A stretch of 64,000 nt of DNA. Origin: JBNKFV01 sp050289485 (GTDB taxonomy: Bacteria; Pseudomonadota; Gammaproteobacteria; Pseudomonadales; Cellvibrionaceae). The position numbers and the translations under genes are program-made. The DNA lies in the NCBI GenBank assembly GCA_050289485.1, contig JBNKFV010000004.1, positions 1-64,000 on the forward strand, in the 5' to 3' direction. Position 1 is the stretch's first letter. The number at the start of each line of letters is the position of its first letter. The notes under the pieces were generated by a model. That model saw only the letters and a list, made by a program, of their open reading frames with translations, did not search any database and was not told the DNA's origin. Positions 35,782 to 43,617 of the stretch are shown piece by piece.

Positions 35782-36528
35782 TTATTTCTGGGCAATCAGA
35801 GAGGCAAAATTAAGGCACTGAAACCATACATCGGCATCGGAAAACCCCGCACTTTTCAGGCGTTGGCGGTGGGTGGCCAGTGTTTCTGGAATCAGTACAT
35901 CTTCGATAGCACTGCGTTTTTGTGCGATTTCCAAATCACTGTAGCCATTGGCACGTTTGAAGTTATGGTGCAGGTCAATCATGAGTTGCTGGTGCTGAGG
36001 ATCTTCAAAACTGACTTTCTCAGAGATAATCAGTACCCCGCCCGGGCGAAGACCCTGGTAGATCCGCCGGATAATATCCTGCCGTTCGTCGACCGGAATA
36101 AACTGCAGAGTAAAGTTCAGTACTACCATGGAGGCGTTAGTGATGTCGGTATCCTGAATGCTCTGGCAAGCGAGGGTCACCGGCACATCGCGCGAATCGG
36201 CGTCGATAACGCTGCGGCAGCGTTCAATCATGGCGCTGGAGTTGTCGATACCTACAATTTCGCAGTCTGTCGCCCGAATCTGGTGGCGCATGGCCAGCGT
36301 TGCCGCACCCAGCGAGCAGCCAAGATCGTAACAGCGTGAGCCACTTTGGGCGTAGCGTTCTGCCAGATCACCAATCATGGCTATGATGGTGGTATACCCC
36401 GGTACTGAGCGCCGAATCATGTCGGGAAACACGCTAACGACCGACTCATCAAAGACAAATTTACCCAAATTTGACATGGGATCGGCAAACAGGTTGTCGT
36501 GACCGCTATGAGTAGAAGATTTATTCAT
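35782..36528 (-). CDS. cmoA: Carboxy-S-adenosyl-L-methionine synthase CmoA
   Basis: Makes carboxy-SAM from SAM and prephenate for CmoB. The 248-aa product shows the Class I methyltransferase fold: YDLGCSLGAATLAMR (motif I), IVGIDNSSAMIERCR, DITNASMVVLNFTLQFIP, GGVLIISEKVSFEDPQ, and the late VLIPETLATHRQRLKSAGF segment. The N-terminus FDESVVSVFPDMIRRSVPGY is typical. It is first gene of the cmoAB operon. Confidence 0.97.
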   Translation of the reverse strand: MNKSSTHSGHDNLFADPMSNLGKFVFDESVVSVFPDMIRRSVPGYTTIIAMIGDLAERYAQSGSRCYDLGCSLGAATLAMRHQIRATDCEIVGIDNSSAMIERCRSVIDADSRDVPVTLACQSIQDTDITNASMVVLNFTLQFIPVDERQDIIRRIYQGLRPGGVLIISEKVSFEDPQHQQLMIDLHHNFKRANGYSDLEIAQKRSAIEDVLIPETLATHRQRLKSAGFSDADVWFQCLNFASLIAQK

Positions 36529-36605
36529 GGCTACCGATTGTAGGTGTGTCTGGAAAAGGATGCAGATTGTAGGTATTTTTTACGGGTTTGTCGCCTATGC
36601 TGCGT

Positions 36606-36657
36606 AGGGCCTGTTAACACTAAAGCCGGCTCATCCAAATTAGTGTTAACAGGCCCT
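36606..36657. repeat. Perfect 18-bp inverted repeat (REP/MITE-like)
   Basis: AGGGCCTGTTAACACTAA (36606-36623) and its exact complement (36640-36657) flank a 16-nt loop. Each arm contains the HpaI-like palindrome GTTAAC. There is no T-tract, so it is not an ordinary terminator. One arm recurs with 16 of 18 matches at 39190-39207, on the other side of the two-component gene pair. Confidence 0.85.
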
Positions 36658-36769
36658 GGATCACAACGTTTTACTAAGGCGCTTTTCGCCACTACGCTGT
36701 ATTGCCTATACTGTGGCGGCATATACTGGTGCAATATAGCAATAATCTCTACACAACAAAGGATGACGG

Positions 36770-38413
36770 GTGGCTTACCATCAACTTGATAGTCTCCGAG
36801 TACTGATTGTCGACGACTTCGACAGTTTTCGGTCGACCCTTGGCACTATATTGCGCAATATGGGTATCCACTCTATCGATAGCGTTGCTGACGGTGAAGA
36901 TGCACTTGAGGCGGTGAAGAAAAACAGTTACGACTTGATATTGTGCGATTACAACCTCGGGCGTGGCAAAAACGGCCAGCAGGTTCTCGAGGATTTGCGC
37001 CACTATAATCTACTGGAGCCTGGGCAAATGTTTATTCTGCTTTCCACCGAAAGCAGCAAAAACATTGTGCTTGCGTCTTATGATGCTCAGCCAGATGCCT
37101 ACCTCACCAAACCCATTACCGCAAAAACCATAGAGCAGCGCCTGACGCGCTTGCTTTTACAGCGCGATAGCCTGCAAGAGGTATACGCCGCGCTAAAACT
37201 CGGTAAGTTGAAACAAGCCATTGCGGCTGGAGAAGCTGCACTGGCAAAAGGGGGCAGGGCGGCTGTCACTTGTCAGAAGCTACTGGGCGAACTGTATTTA
37301 CAGGCAGGCCTGCTGACCCAGGCGCAAGACTTATATACCCATGTGTTGGAAGCCCGCAGTCTCGATTGGGCCGAGGTAGGGTTGGCCAATGTGCGCTTGG
37401 CACAAAACGACTTTCCTACGGCCGAAGCCTGGCTGCGACAGGTACTGGCTCGCAACCCCATGTGTATGGCGGCATACGACAGCCTGGCCAAGTTGTATCA
37501 ACGCAAGGGTGATGTGACATCGTTACAGGCAGTGTTGGCGGAGGCAGTTGAAATTTCGCCCATTGCGATTTTGCGTCAACAGCAATTGGCACGCGTTGCG
37601 CGAGATAATTTTGATGTGCCAGTGGCCGCAAAAGCGTATCAGCAAGCGGTAAAACTGGGCGATAACAGCTGCTATCACACCGTCGCCGACGTGCTGGACT
37701 TTGGCCGTATGAGCGCCGAGCTGTTCAGCGTTGATGAACACCTCGCGCGGGGGTGTGCCGACGACGCCATCAATGCCTTAACCCACGTAGACAAGCGCTT
37801 CAATCCGTTGGAAAAAGAATCTCAGTGGCAGGCCTATTTAACCCAGGCGCGTTTGCTTGTTGGCAAGGGCGATACCGATCAAGCCCGTAAAGTCTTTGCT
37901 GCGGCACAAACGGCGATCGAACAAGAAACCAAAGGCCTGGCATTGGATACCTCCCTCGATCTGGCGCAATCCATGTTTGCCTTGGATGATAGAGACAGTG
38001 CGCAAAAGCTGTTGGCCGAATTGGTGGAAAAATATCAAGACGATCAGTCAGCCCTTAAGCGTATTGACCGCTTGCTCGATGAGCCAGTGAGTCGCGACAG
38101 CCGTTCGATGGTGGCACAAATCAACCAGGAAGGCATTGCCTATTACAAACAAAAACGCTTTCGTGAAGCGGTGGGTTTTTTTCGCCATGCGCATCAGCTT
38201 TTTCCACATCATATGGGTATTACACTAAACTTGCTGCAATCGCTGATTGGTGAGCTTAGCCAGTTTGGCTTGAAAGCCGATGTAGTGGCAGAAACGGATA
38301 GTTTAATCAGTGAGGTATACCATAATATAAAACCCACCCATGCCCAATTTGGGCGTTTTCGGCAGTTGCAGGAAATGCTTGCCAGCGTTAAACGCAAGCC
38401 GGGCAGTCTTTAA
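36770..38413 (+). CDS. Response regulator receiver with TPR effector domain
   Basis: Two-component output protein of 547 aa. The receiver domain (about residues 10-130) has the acidic pair VDDFDS, the phospho-acceptor aspartate in ILCDYNLG, the conserved serine/threonine (LLSTES) and the lysine (YLTKPIT). The rest is a tetratricopeptide-type solenoid (about 135-540) with repeats such as AWLRQVLARNPMCMAAYDSLAKLY; there is no DNA-binding or enzymatic domain. It therefore probably signals by protein contact. The start is GTG 36770 with AAAGGATG upstream. The partner histidine kinase follows after 37 bp. Confidence 0.9.
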   Translation: MAYHQLDSLRVLIVDDFDSFRSTLGTILRNMGIHSIDSVADGEDALEAVKKNSYDLILCDYNLGRGKNGQQVLEDLRHYNLLEPGQMFILLSTESSKNIVLASYDAQPDAYLTKPITAKTIEQRLTRLLLQRDSLQEVYAALKLGKLKQAIAAGEAALAKGGRAAVTCQKLLGELYLQAGLLTQAQDLYTHVLEARSLDWAEVGLANVRLAQNDFPTAEAWLRQVLARNPMCMAAYDSLAKLYQRKGDVTSLQAVLAEAVEISPIAILRQQQLARVARDNFDVPVAAKAYQQAVKLGDNSCYHTVADVLDFGRMSAELFSVDEHLARGCADDAINALTHVDKRFNPLEKESQWQAYLTQARLLVGKGDTDQARKVFAAAQTAIEQETKGLALDTSLDLAQSMFALDDRDSAQKLLAELVEKYQDDQSALKRIDRLLDEPVSRDSRSMVAQINQEGIAYYKQKRFREAVGFFRHAHQLFPHHMGITLNLLQSLIGELSQFGLKADVVAETDSLISEVYHNIKPTHAQFGRFRQLQEMLASVKRKPGSL

Positions 38414-38450
38414 TCACTCTGTGTGGGTAGTATTTGAAACAGGCTAATTT

Positions 38451-39155
38451 ATGACCGATCAACCCGAAGAACAAGAAGGTCCAGATTTTTCCACGGTACT
38501 CGCGTCCAGTGTTCACGACATGAAAAATTCTCTGGGCATGTTGCTGAACTCGCTGGATGAAATTGTTGCTGCAGTGGTGCCCGCCAACGATGAGCAAGCG
38601 CGGCAATTTGCCACCCTGCAATATGAAGCATCGCGTATTAACGGCGAGCTGATTAAATTGCTGGCCATTTATCGGATGCAGAAAAACCGTTTGCCGCTGC
38701 ATGTTGATGAGCATTTTGTGATTGATATGCTTGAAGAACAAATGGCCAGAAATCACGGACTGTTTCTATCGCGCGGTGTGTCTATTACGCTCGACTGTGA
38801 TGAAGATTTAAACGGGTATTACGATGTCGAACTGGTGGGCGGTGTTATCCATAATATTCTGGTTAACTGTGCACGCTATTCAAAACGTGAAATCCGGCTT
38901 GCGGCTTTTATGCGCAACGGCAAACTGGTGTTGACAGTGGAGGATGACGGCAGCGGTTACCCGGAAGATATGCTGACGGGTGAAAATGCCCGCACCCACA
39001 ATGCCATTAATTTTGATACCGGTAGTACCAATTTGGGGCTGTACTTTGCCGAAGAGGTTGCAAAAATGCACCGCACTGATGGTGAAATCGGTGGCATACG
39101 CCTCTACAATGGTGGGGCGCTGGGCGGTGGTGTATTTGAAATGGAGCTACCTTAA
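38451..39155 (+). CDS. Minimal sensor histidine kinase
   Basis: The 234-aa protein contains only an H-box/dimerisation region and an ATPase domain. The probable phospho-acceptor histidine is in SSVHDMKNSLGMLLNSL (about residue 22). The HATPase domain has the N-box GVIHNILVNCARYSK, G1 VEDDGSGYP and G2 TNLGLYFAEEVAKMH. There is no membrane helix or sensor domain, so it must take its signal from another protein. It is adjacent to, and likely the cognate kinase of, the receiver-TPR protein. Confidence 0.88.
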   Translation: MTDQPEEQEGPDFSTVLASSVHDMKNSLGMLLNSLDEIVAAVVPANDEQARQFATLQYEASRINGELIKLLAIYRMQKNRLPLHVDEHFVIDMLEEQMARNHGLFLSRGVSITLDCDEDLNGYYDVELVGGVIHNILVNCARYSKREIRLAAFMRNGKLVLTVEDDGSGYPEDMLTGENARTHNAINFDTGSTNLGLYFAEEVAKMHRTDGEIGGIRLYNGGALGGGVFEMELP

Positions 39156-39189
39156 TGCGAATGCTAACTACAGATATGCTCTTAATTGA

Positions 39190-39207
39190 TGAGTGTTAAC
39201 AGGCACT
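39190..39207. repeat. Half-copy of the 18-bp repeat
   Basis: TGAGTGTTAACAGGCACT matches the right arm of the inverted repeat at 36640-36657 in 16 of 18 positions. It lies just after the histidine-kinase gene. Confidence 0.7.
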
Positions 39208-39249
39208 AGCAACTGATACGTTGCAGAGAATAGGTTAGCGGATACACAT

Positions 39250-39276
39250 GGCGCACTTTGCGCCTTTTCTTTTTTG
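39250..39276 (+). terminator. Intrinsic terminator before the flavin reductase gene
   Basis: GGCGCA-CTT-TGCGCC hairpin followed by TTTTCTTTTTTG. It ends the histidine-kinase transcript but sits only a few bases before the ribosome site of the next gene, so it could also act on a reductase transcript started upstream. Confidence 0.75.
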
Positions 39277-39290
39277 TAGGAGTGAGTGGT

Positions 39291-39779
39291 TTGACCATCG
39301 ATAAAATTGCGTTACGAAATAACTTTGGTCGTTTTGCGACGGGTGTCTGTGTGGTATCTGTCACTCATGATGAAAAGCCGTATGGTATGACAGTGAATTC
39401 GTTTTCGTCCTTGTCGTTGGATCCGCCTTTGTTGTTGTGGAGTATTCAGAAACAATCTGAATGTTTTTCCATGTTCCATGATGCAGAAACCTTTGCAGTG
39501 AATATATTGCCCGAAGGTGATATGGATGTATCAAACCGCTATGCCCGTAAGCAAAACCATGAAATTCCCCCTGTTGATTATCATAAAGGTAAATTGGGGT
39601 TGCCTCTGTTGAAGCATTCCTTAGTCAGTTTTGAGTGCTCGATGTGGAACCGCTACGAAGGTGGTGACCACATTATTTTGGTTGGTGAAGTACAAGCGAT
39701 GGAAGCTCGCGCGGGCAGTCCGTTGCTGTTTTATGCCGGTGGTTATCGCTCGTTGTATACGCCGGAAGATAATTTTTAA
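39291..39779 (+). CDS. Flavin reductase-like (FMN-binding split-barrel) protein
   Basis: Predicted NAD(P)H:flavin reductase component of the HpaC/RutF type, 162 aa. Motifs: FGRFATGVCVVSV, YGMTVNSFSSLSLDPPLLLWSI (FMN phosphate and ring contact), FAVNILPEGDMDVSNRYA, HIILVGEVQAMEA and the C-terminal LLFYAGGYRSL. No oxygenase partner lies nearby. The start is TTG 39291 with AGGAG 8 nt upstream; the upstream extension (from 39258) is T-rich and lies partly in the terminator. Confidence 0.88.
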   Translation: MTIDKIALRNNFGRFATGVCVVSVTHDEKPYGMTVNSFSSLSLDPPLLLWSIQKQSECFSMFHDAETFAVNILPEGDMDVSNRYARKQNHEIPPVDYHKGKLGLPLLKHSLVSFECSMWNRYEGGDHIILVGEVQAMEARAGSPLLFYAGGYRSLYTPEDNF

Positions 39780-39805
39780 GCCTGCTTGGTGAAATGCCTG
39801 GCAAT

Positions 39806-39835
39806 AAAAAAGGCCGCAGATTTTGCGGCCTTTTT
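39806..39835. terminator. Bidirectional terminator
   Basis: AAAAAAGGCCGCA and TGCGGCCTTTTT form a 7-bp GC-rich stem with A and T runs on either side and a GATTT loop. It separates convergent flavin reductase and DAHP synthase genes. Confidence 0.92.
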
Positions 39836-39851
39836 CGTTAGCTAATCGAGA

Positions 39852-40928
39852 TTATGTCGTTTGTGTGCGTTTAGGTAGTACGTCGCGTAGTTTGTTGGCC
39901 AGTTCGGTCATGGTGCGTTCTGTGGTATCCCAATCAATACATTTGTCGGTAATTGATACGCCGTATTCAAGCTGGCTCAGGTCTTCGGTGAGTTTCTGGT
40001 TGCCCGCACCAATGTTACTTTCAACCATTAAGCCGATAATTGATTGATTGCCTTCGATAATTTGATTGCAGATGTTTTCCATTACCAAGGGTTGTAGCTC
40101 GTGGTTTTTGTTGGAGTTGGCATGGCTACAGTCCACCATGATGTTGGGCAGAATGCCGGCAGCGTGGAGTTCTTGTTCACACAGGGTCACATTCACGGAA
40201 TCGTAATTGGGTTTTGCGTCACCGCCACGTAATACCACATGGCCGTAAGCATTACCGCGGGTGTGCATGACTGATACCTGGCCGTCGTTATTGATACCGA
40301 GAAAACGGTGTGGATTCGACACCGACTGCAAGGCGTTGATCGCCACAGTAAGGCTGCCGTCGGTACCATTTTTAAAGCCTACTGCCGACGACAGGCCGCT
40401 GGCCATTTCACGGTGAGTTTGCGATTCGGTAGTGCGGGCACCAATAGCAGACCAGGAAATAAGATCCTGCAGGTATTGCGGCGAAATAGGGTCGAGTGCT
40501 TCCGTAGCGGTGGGTAAACCCATTTCAGAAATATCCAGCAGTAACTGGCGACCAATATGCAGACCTTCCTGAATTTTAAACGAGTCGTTCAGGTAGGGGT
40601 CGTTAATCAGACCTTTCCAGCCCACCGTGGTGCGGGGTTTTTCAAAATACACGCGCATTACCACATAAATGGTATCACTGATTTTGTCTGCCAGTGCCTT
40701 CAAACGCTGGGCGTAGTCTTTAGCGGCGTCTACATCGTGAATAGAACAGGGGCCAATAACGACCATCAGGCGATGATCTTTGCGATCGAGAATATTGCGC
40801 ACCGTTTGCCGGCCTTGTTCTACGGTTGCCAGTGCTGCATCGGTGATGGGAACTTCTTCCTTCAGCATGGCAGGTGAAATCAGAATCTCTTGCGAGATAA
40901 CATTGATGTTTTCGTTCGATTGGGTCAT
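39852..40928 (-). CDS. 3-deoxy-7-phosphoheptulonate (DAHP) synthase, class I
   Basis: First step of the shikimate pathway: PEP plus erythrose 4-phosphate to DAHP. The 358-aa protein shows VIGPCSIHDVDAAKDYAQ (metal and PEP site), RVYFEKPRTTVGWKGLINDP, PTATEALDPISPQYL, SWSAIGARTTESQTHREMASG, VGFKNGTDGS and IMVDCSHANSNK. This is the AroF/AroG/AroH group. The start is ATG 40928 (GGAAG 5 nt before), giving the usual length; a longer frame to 40976 adds non-conserved residues. Feedback specificity cannot be read off reliably. Upstream lies a structured leader (see 40973-41220). Confidence 0.96.
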   Translation of the reverse strand: MTQSNENINVISQEILISPAMLKEEVPITDAALATVEQGRQTVRNILDRKDHRLMVVIGPCSIHDVDAAKDYAQRLKALADKISDTIYVVMRVYFEKPRTTVGWKGLINDPYLNDSFKIQEGLHIGRQLLLDISEMGLPTATEALDPISPQYLQDLISWSAIGARTTESQTHREMASGLSSAVGFKNGTDGSLTVAINALQSVSNPHRFLGINNDGQVSVMHTRGNAYGHVVLRGGDAKPNYDSVNVTLCEQELHAAGILPNIMVDCSHANSNKNHELQPLVMENICNQIIEGNQSIIGLMVESNIGAGNQKLTEDLSQLEYGVSITDKCIDWDTTERTMTELANKLRDVLPKRTQTT

Positions 40929-40972
40929 GACAACTTCCATTAATGAAACTGGCCCAGCTACCTTGGCCATTG

Positions 40973-41003
40973 GCACAATATAGCGTGTAAGCCGCTATTG
41001 TGC
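40973..41003. promoter_or_regulatory. Hairpin upstream of the DAHP synthase gene
   Basis: GCACAATA-TA-GCG pairs with CGCTATTGTGC except for a 2-nt bulge. It is 45 nt upstream of the synthase ATG. It could be an operator or an mRNA leader stem. Confidence 0.4.
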
Positions 41004-41064
41004 TCATTTCATGTGAAATTTTCCAGAAGTCTGTCCATATTCCCATCTGAGCTCATCACTAGGG

Positions 41065-41220
41065 CCCATGGCGACTTCAAATTATTGTTATTATTATAAT
41101 ATTATTTAGAATATCAGCCATGGGAAGTCCCGTTGTGGCTAGAGCAACCGCAAGGGACGTATTGATGCCGAGGTGCCTGGTACCTTGCTGGTATCGGCAG
41201 GGGAAAGGGGTTTAGGCCCC
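41065..41220. other. Structured intergenic region with short leader ORFs on both strands
   Basis: Between divergent DAHP synthase and CPBP genes. Plus strand: a 13-codon frame at 41068-41109 (ATG to TAG) encodes MATSNYCYYYNII, with four Tyr codons. Minus strand: a 14-codon frame at 41121-41077 encodes MADILNNIIIITII. CCCATGGC (41065-41072) can pair with GCCATGGG (41117-41124), or GACTTC (41073-41078) with GAAGTC (41124-41129), but not both except as a pseudoknot. Further stems follow on the plus strand: GTCCC...GGGAC, TGCCGA...TCGGCA and GGGG...CCCC. Neither small frame has a strong ribosome site. Confidence 0.35.
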
Positions 41221-41253
41221 GGTGTTTAACTAAATCAAAATAGGGATAGCTTT

Positions 41254-42051
41254 GTGGACAATATTGTATTGCAAGATAGTGGCACTGCGCCTGGTGAAAG
41301 AGACATCGACATCGGTGCAGGTGTCAACCTGCCTCGGCCAGGTCGATCCTTGTTATGGCTGCTACTTTTTGTGGTTCTGTATTTTTTGAGTGTAGTGATT
41401 TTTGGGTTTGTCGCGGGTGTGGCGCTTGCGGTTCAACAACCGGAACTGGTTTCTCAGCCAGAAAAAATACAGCAAGCCATGGAGGCTCTGATGGGAAGTC
41501 CCTCAGGTATGGCTGGTATGTACGGCGTTCAGTTTTGCCTGTTGCTTCCTGTGTTGTTTTTTGCCTCCAGGTTCCCAATGCAGTCCTACAGGGAAACGCT
41601 CGGGATTAAATCGTTCTCGCTAGCGTCGCTGGGCTTCTGGTTATTGGTACTGGCTGCTTATTTGCTTATGCAAATAGTGGTTAATACCTTTGTAGGCGTT
41701 GAGTCCACCGAATTTCTCTCCTCGGTGGATAATAGTAAAAATCTCTGGTTGGCTGTGGTAATGATCGTGCTGGCGCCCCTGCTTGAGGAGTTGTTATTCC
41801 GAGGCTACTTTTTTAGAGCATGGCGCCATACCCGCCTGGGGTTGACCGGTACTCTGCTGCTAACCTCTGTCTTGTTCGCTGGCCTGCACTGGGGCCAGTA
41901 TCACTGGGTATTGCTGGTGTTTCTCTTCTTGTTTTCTGTGATCCTGGGCCTGGCGCGGGAAAGAACCGGCTCAGTCTGGGTGCCAATCATACTGCATGCT
42001 GCGAATAATACCTTGACAGCTATTTCGCTGCTTTATTTCGGCTTGGGGTGA
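41254..42051 (+). CDS. CPBP-family intramembrane metalloprotease
   Basis: Predicted membrane-embedded glutamic/metalloprotease of the CAAX-prenyl-protease/bacteriocin-processing (CPBP/Abi) family. The 265-aa protein has six to eight hydrophobic helices and the three family motifs: LLEELLFRGYFFRAW (EExxxR), VLFAGLHWGQYHW (first histidine) and WVPIILHAANNT (second histidine, HxxxN). The start is GTG 41254 with TAGGGAT upstream. It could process a peptide or protein substrate, but none is apparent nearby. Confidence 0.9.
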   Translation: MDNIVLQDSGTAPGERDIDIGAGVNLPRPGRSLLWLLLFVVLYFLSVVIFGFVAGVALAVQQPELVSQPEKIQQAMEALMGSPSGMAGMYGVQFCLLLPVLFFASRFPMQSYRETLGIKSFSLASLGFWLLVLAAYLLMQIVVNTFVGVESTEFLSSVDNSKNLWLAVVMIVLAPLLEELLFRGYFFRAWRHTRLGLTGTLLLTSVLFAGLHWGQYHWVLLVFLFLFSVILGLARERTGSVWVPIILHAANNTLTAISLLYFGLG

Positions 42052-42493
42052 AGAGATGCGCAGTTTGTTATGCGTCTTTTTGTTCTGCAAGAAGGCTGAG
42101 TATCAGAGCAATACTTGTCATAGCATGCCCGATGGAAATAGCCGCTAATGGAGGCTTTAAAAAATTGGTTGAATGCTTACCTGGCTGTGTGGGGGCGAAA
42201 AAAATAATAGCGCTTTTTCACAGATATGGACGTAGAGTGCACAAATTTATTGTTAATTTTGCGGTATGCCAATTCATATTTTTTATGGCGTTGGCCGGTT
42301 GAGTAGTATCGATTCCCGTCGCGCTTTTATTAACCCGGCGGGCATTATTGTCGGGCTAATAAGCGGCGCATGGAAGCGCTGCCACGGGTCGCAGGCCAAT
42401 GTCAGTCTTGGAAATACAAGGGGTTTCGAAAATTCTGCGGGTATTTCCAAGGCGTGCGACAAAATAGATAAAAAAATAGATTCAGGAGTATCC
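42052..42493. other. Long leader/gap before the exbB-like gene
   Basis: 442 bp without a credible gene; the short plus-strand frames lack a ribosome site and family character. An 11-bp perfect inverted repeat (CTTGGAAATAC at 42407-42417, GTATTTCCAAG at 42441-42451) lies 43-87 nt upstream of the exbB ATG and could be an operator or leader hairpin. Confidence 0.45.
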
Positions 42494-43180
42494 ATGGTAT
42501 TAAAAATGATAATTTCTGCTGTGTTAGTGACAGTTGCTTCCCCCGCATTTTCAGCCAATTTGAGTGTCACTGATATCGTAAACATGGGAGGGGTTACGGG
42601 GATTGTGATTTTAGCGCTGTCGGTGTTGGGAGTGGCGGTGGTACTGGAACGTTTTTCCGGGTTGCGAAGAAAGTTTATTCTGCCGGATGGCTTGCTAATG
42701 CAGGTTAAACTGTTGTGGGAACAGGGCGACGTTGATGGCATTGCCCGGGTGTGTGAGGAAAGTGGCAGCACCCTGGCCAAGGTGTTGGCATTTGTCAATC
42801 TGCACCGCAGCCACCCATTAAATATTATTTCTACCGGGGCCGGGGATATTGCCTCCATGGAGTTGCGTCGGCATCTACAAAAAGCCTATCCGCTGGCGGT
42901 AGTTGCTACCATTGCCCCGTTGGCGGGCCTGCTGGGTACGGTGATCGGCATGATCGAGGCTTTCTATGTAGTGGCTGCATCCGGCACAATTGGGGATCCT
43001 GCGTTACTGGCAGACGGCATCTACAAAGCGTTGTTAACCACCGCTGCCGGGTTGTGTGTTGCGTTGCCTGCCTTGGGGTTTCACCACTACTTCAAAAATA
43101 GAACGGTACTTTATGGTATCTCGCTCGAGGAAGAAATTAACCAGGTAACCAGTGACTGGTTTGCCGCGGGAGAAAAATAG
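42494..43180 (+). CDS. MotA/TolQ/ExbB proton-channel family protein
   Basis: Stator component that couples the proton gradient to envelope work. The 228-aa protein begins with a signal-like hydrophobic stretch (about residues 5-21, ending SPAFSAN). It has three membrane helices: GGVTGIVILALSVLGVAVVLERF, LAVVATIAPLAGLLGTVIGMIEAF (the conserved helix with the pore residues) and ALLTTAAGLCVALPALGFHHYF. I chose ATG 42494 because AGGAG lies 7 nt upstream; a longer frame from 42266 has no ribosome site. exbD follows with a 1-nt overlap. Confidence 0.9.
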   Translation: MVLKMIISAVLVTVASPAFSANLSVTDIVNMGGVTGIVILALSVLGVAVVLERFSGLRRKFILPDGLLMQVKLLWEQGDVDGIARVCEESGSTLAKVLAFVNLHRSHPLNIISTGAGDIASMELRRHLQKAYPLAVVATIAPLAGLLGTVIGMIEAFYVVAASGTIGDPALLADGIYKALLTTAAGLCVALPALGFHHYFKNRTVLYGISLEEEINQVTSDWFAAGEK

Positions 43181-43617
43181 TGCGCATTAATCTGGAGGAA
43201 CAGGATAACCTTGAGCCGAATATGGCTCCGTTGCTGGATTGTATTTTTCTGTTGCTGATTTTTTTTCTGGTGGCCACCACGTTTGAAAAACAAAAGCAAG
43301 AGGATAAGCCGGTAGAGGAGTTGTTTGTGCAGTTGCCTGATTCGGCGGTCGCGATAGAGGCTAAGGGAAAGCCTGACGCAGTGACGGTGATTACCATTGA
43401 TTCCCGAGGCAAATTGTATTTTAACGGTCAACGGGTGGATACCAATACACTGCATGCAAAGATAAGGCTATTGGCGGCCAGTCAGGCTGAGCAAACGATT
43501 CGCATTGACGGCGATCGGAACACCCCGTTGCAGCATGTGGTACATGTTTTGGATTTGTGTGAGTTCGAGGGGTTGCACAATATCAGCATTCGGGCAGCAT
43601 CTGATGTTCCTTACTAA
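43180..43617 (+). CDS. ExbD/TolR family protein
   Basis: Stator partner of the preceding ExbB-like channel. The 145-aa protein has one N-terminal membrane helix, LLDCIFLLLIFFLVATTF, with the proton-carrying aspartate in the place of ExbD Asp25. A periplasmic domain follows (about residues 45-145; VTVITIDSRGKLYFNGQRVD and IRIDGDRNTPLQHVVHVLDLCEF, the TolR/ExbD-type fold). GTG at 43180 overlaps the upstream TAG, and the gene overlaps the next one by 14 nt, so all three are translationally coupled. Confidence 0.92.
   Translation: MRINLEEQDNLEPNMAPLLDCIFLLLIFFLVATTFEKQKQEDKPVEELFVQLPDSAVAIEAKGKPDAVTVITIDSRGKLYFNGQRVDTNTLHAKIRLLAASQAEQTIRIDGDRNTPLQHVVHVLDLCEFEGLHNISIRAASDVPY

Noticed and set aside
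36531..36789. Short frames across the 18-bp inverted repeat on both strands
   Set aside because: They read through the palindrome on both strands and have no ribosome site; better explained by the repeat itself.
41110..41220. Match to a known riboswitch (lysine, cobalamin, c-di-GMP and others were considered)
   Set aside because: Only scattered words fit (for example GAGGTGC); the conserved cores of those classes are absent, so it is left as an unassigned structured region.
42048..42493. Frames between the CPBP and exbB genes, including an N-terminal extension of ExbB from 42266
   Set aside because: There is no ribosome site at 42048 or 42266, while a good AGGAG precedes ATG 42494 and a signal-like helix begins there.
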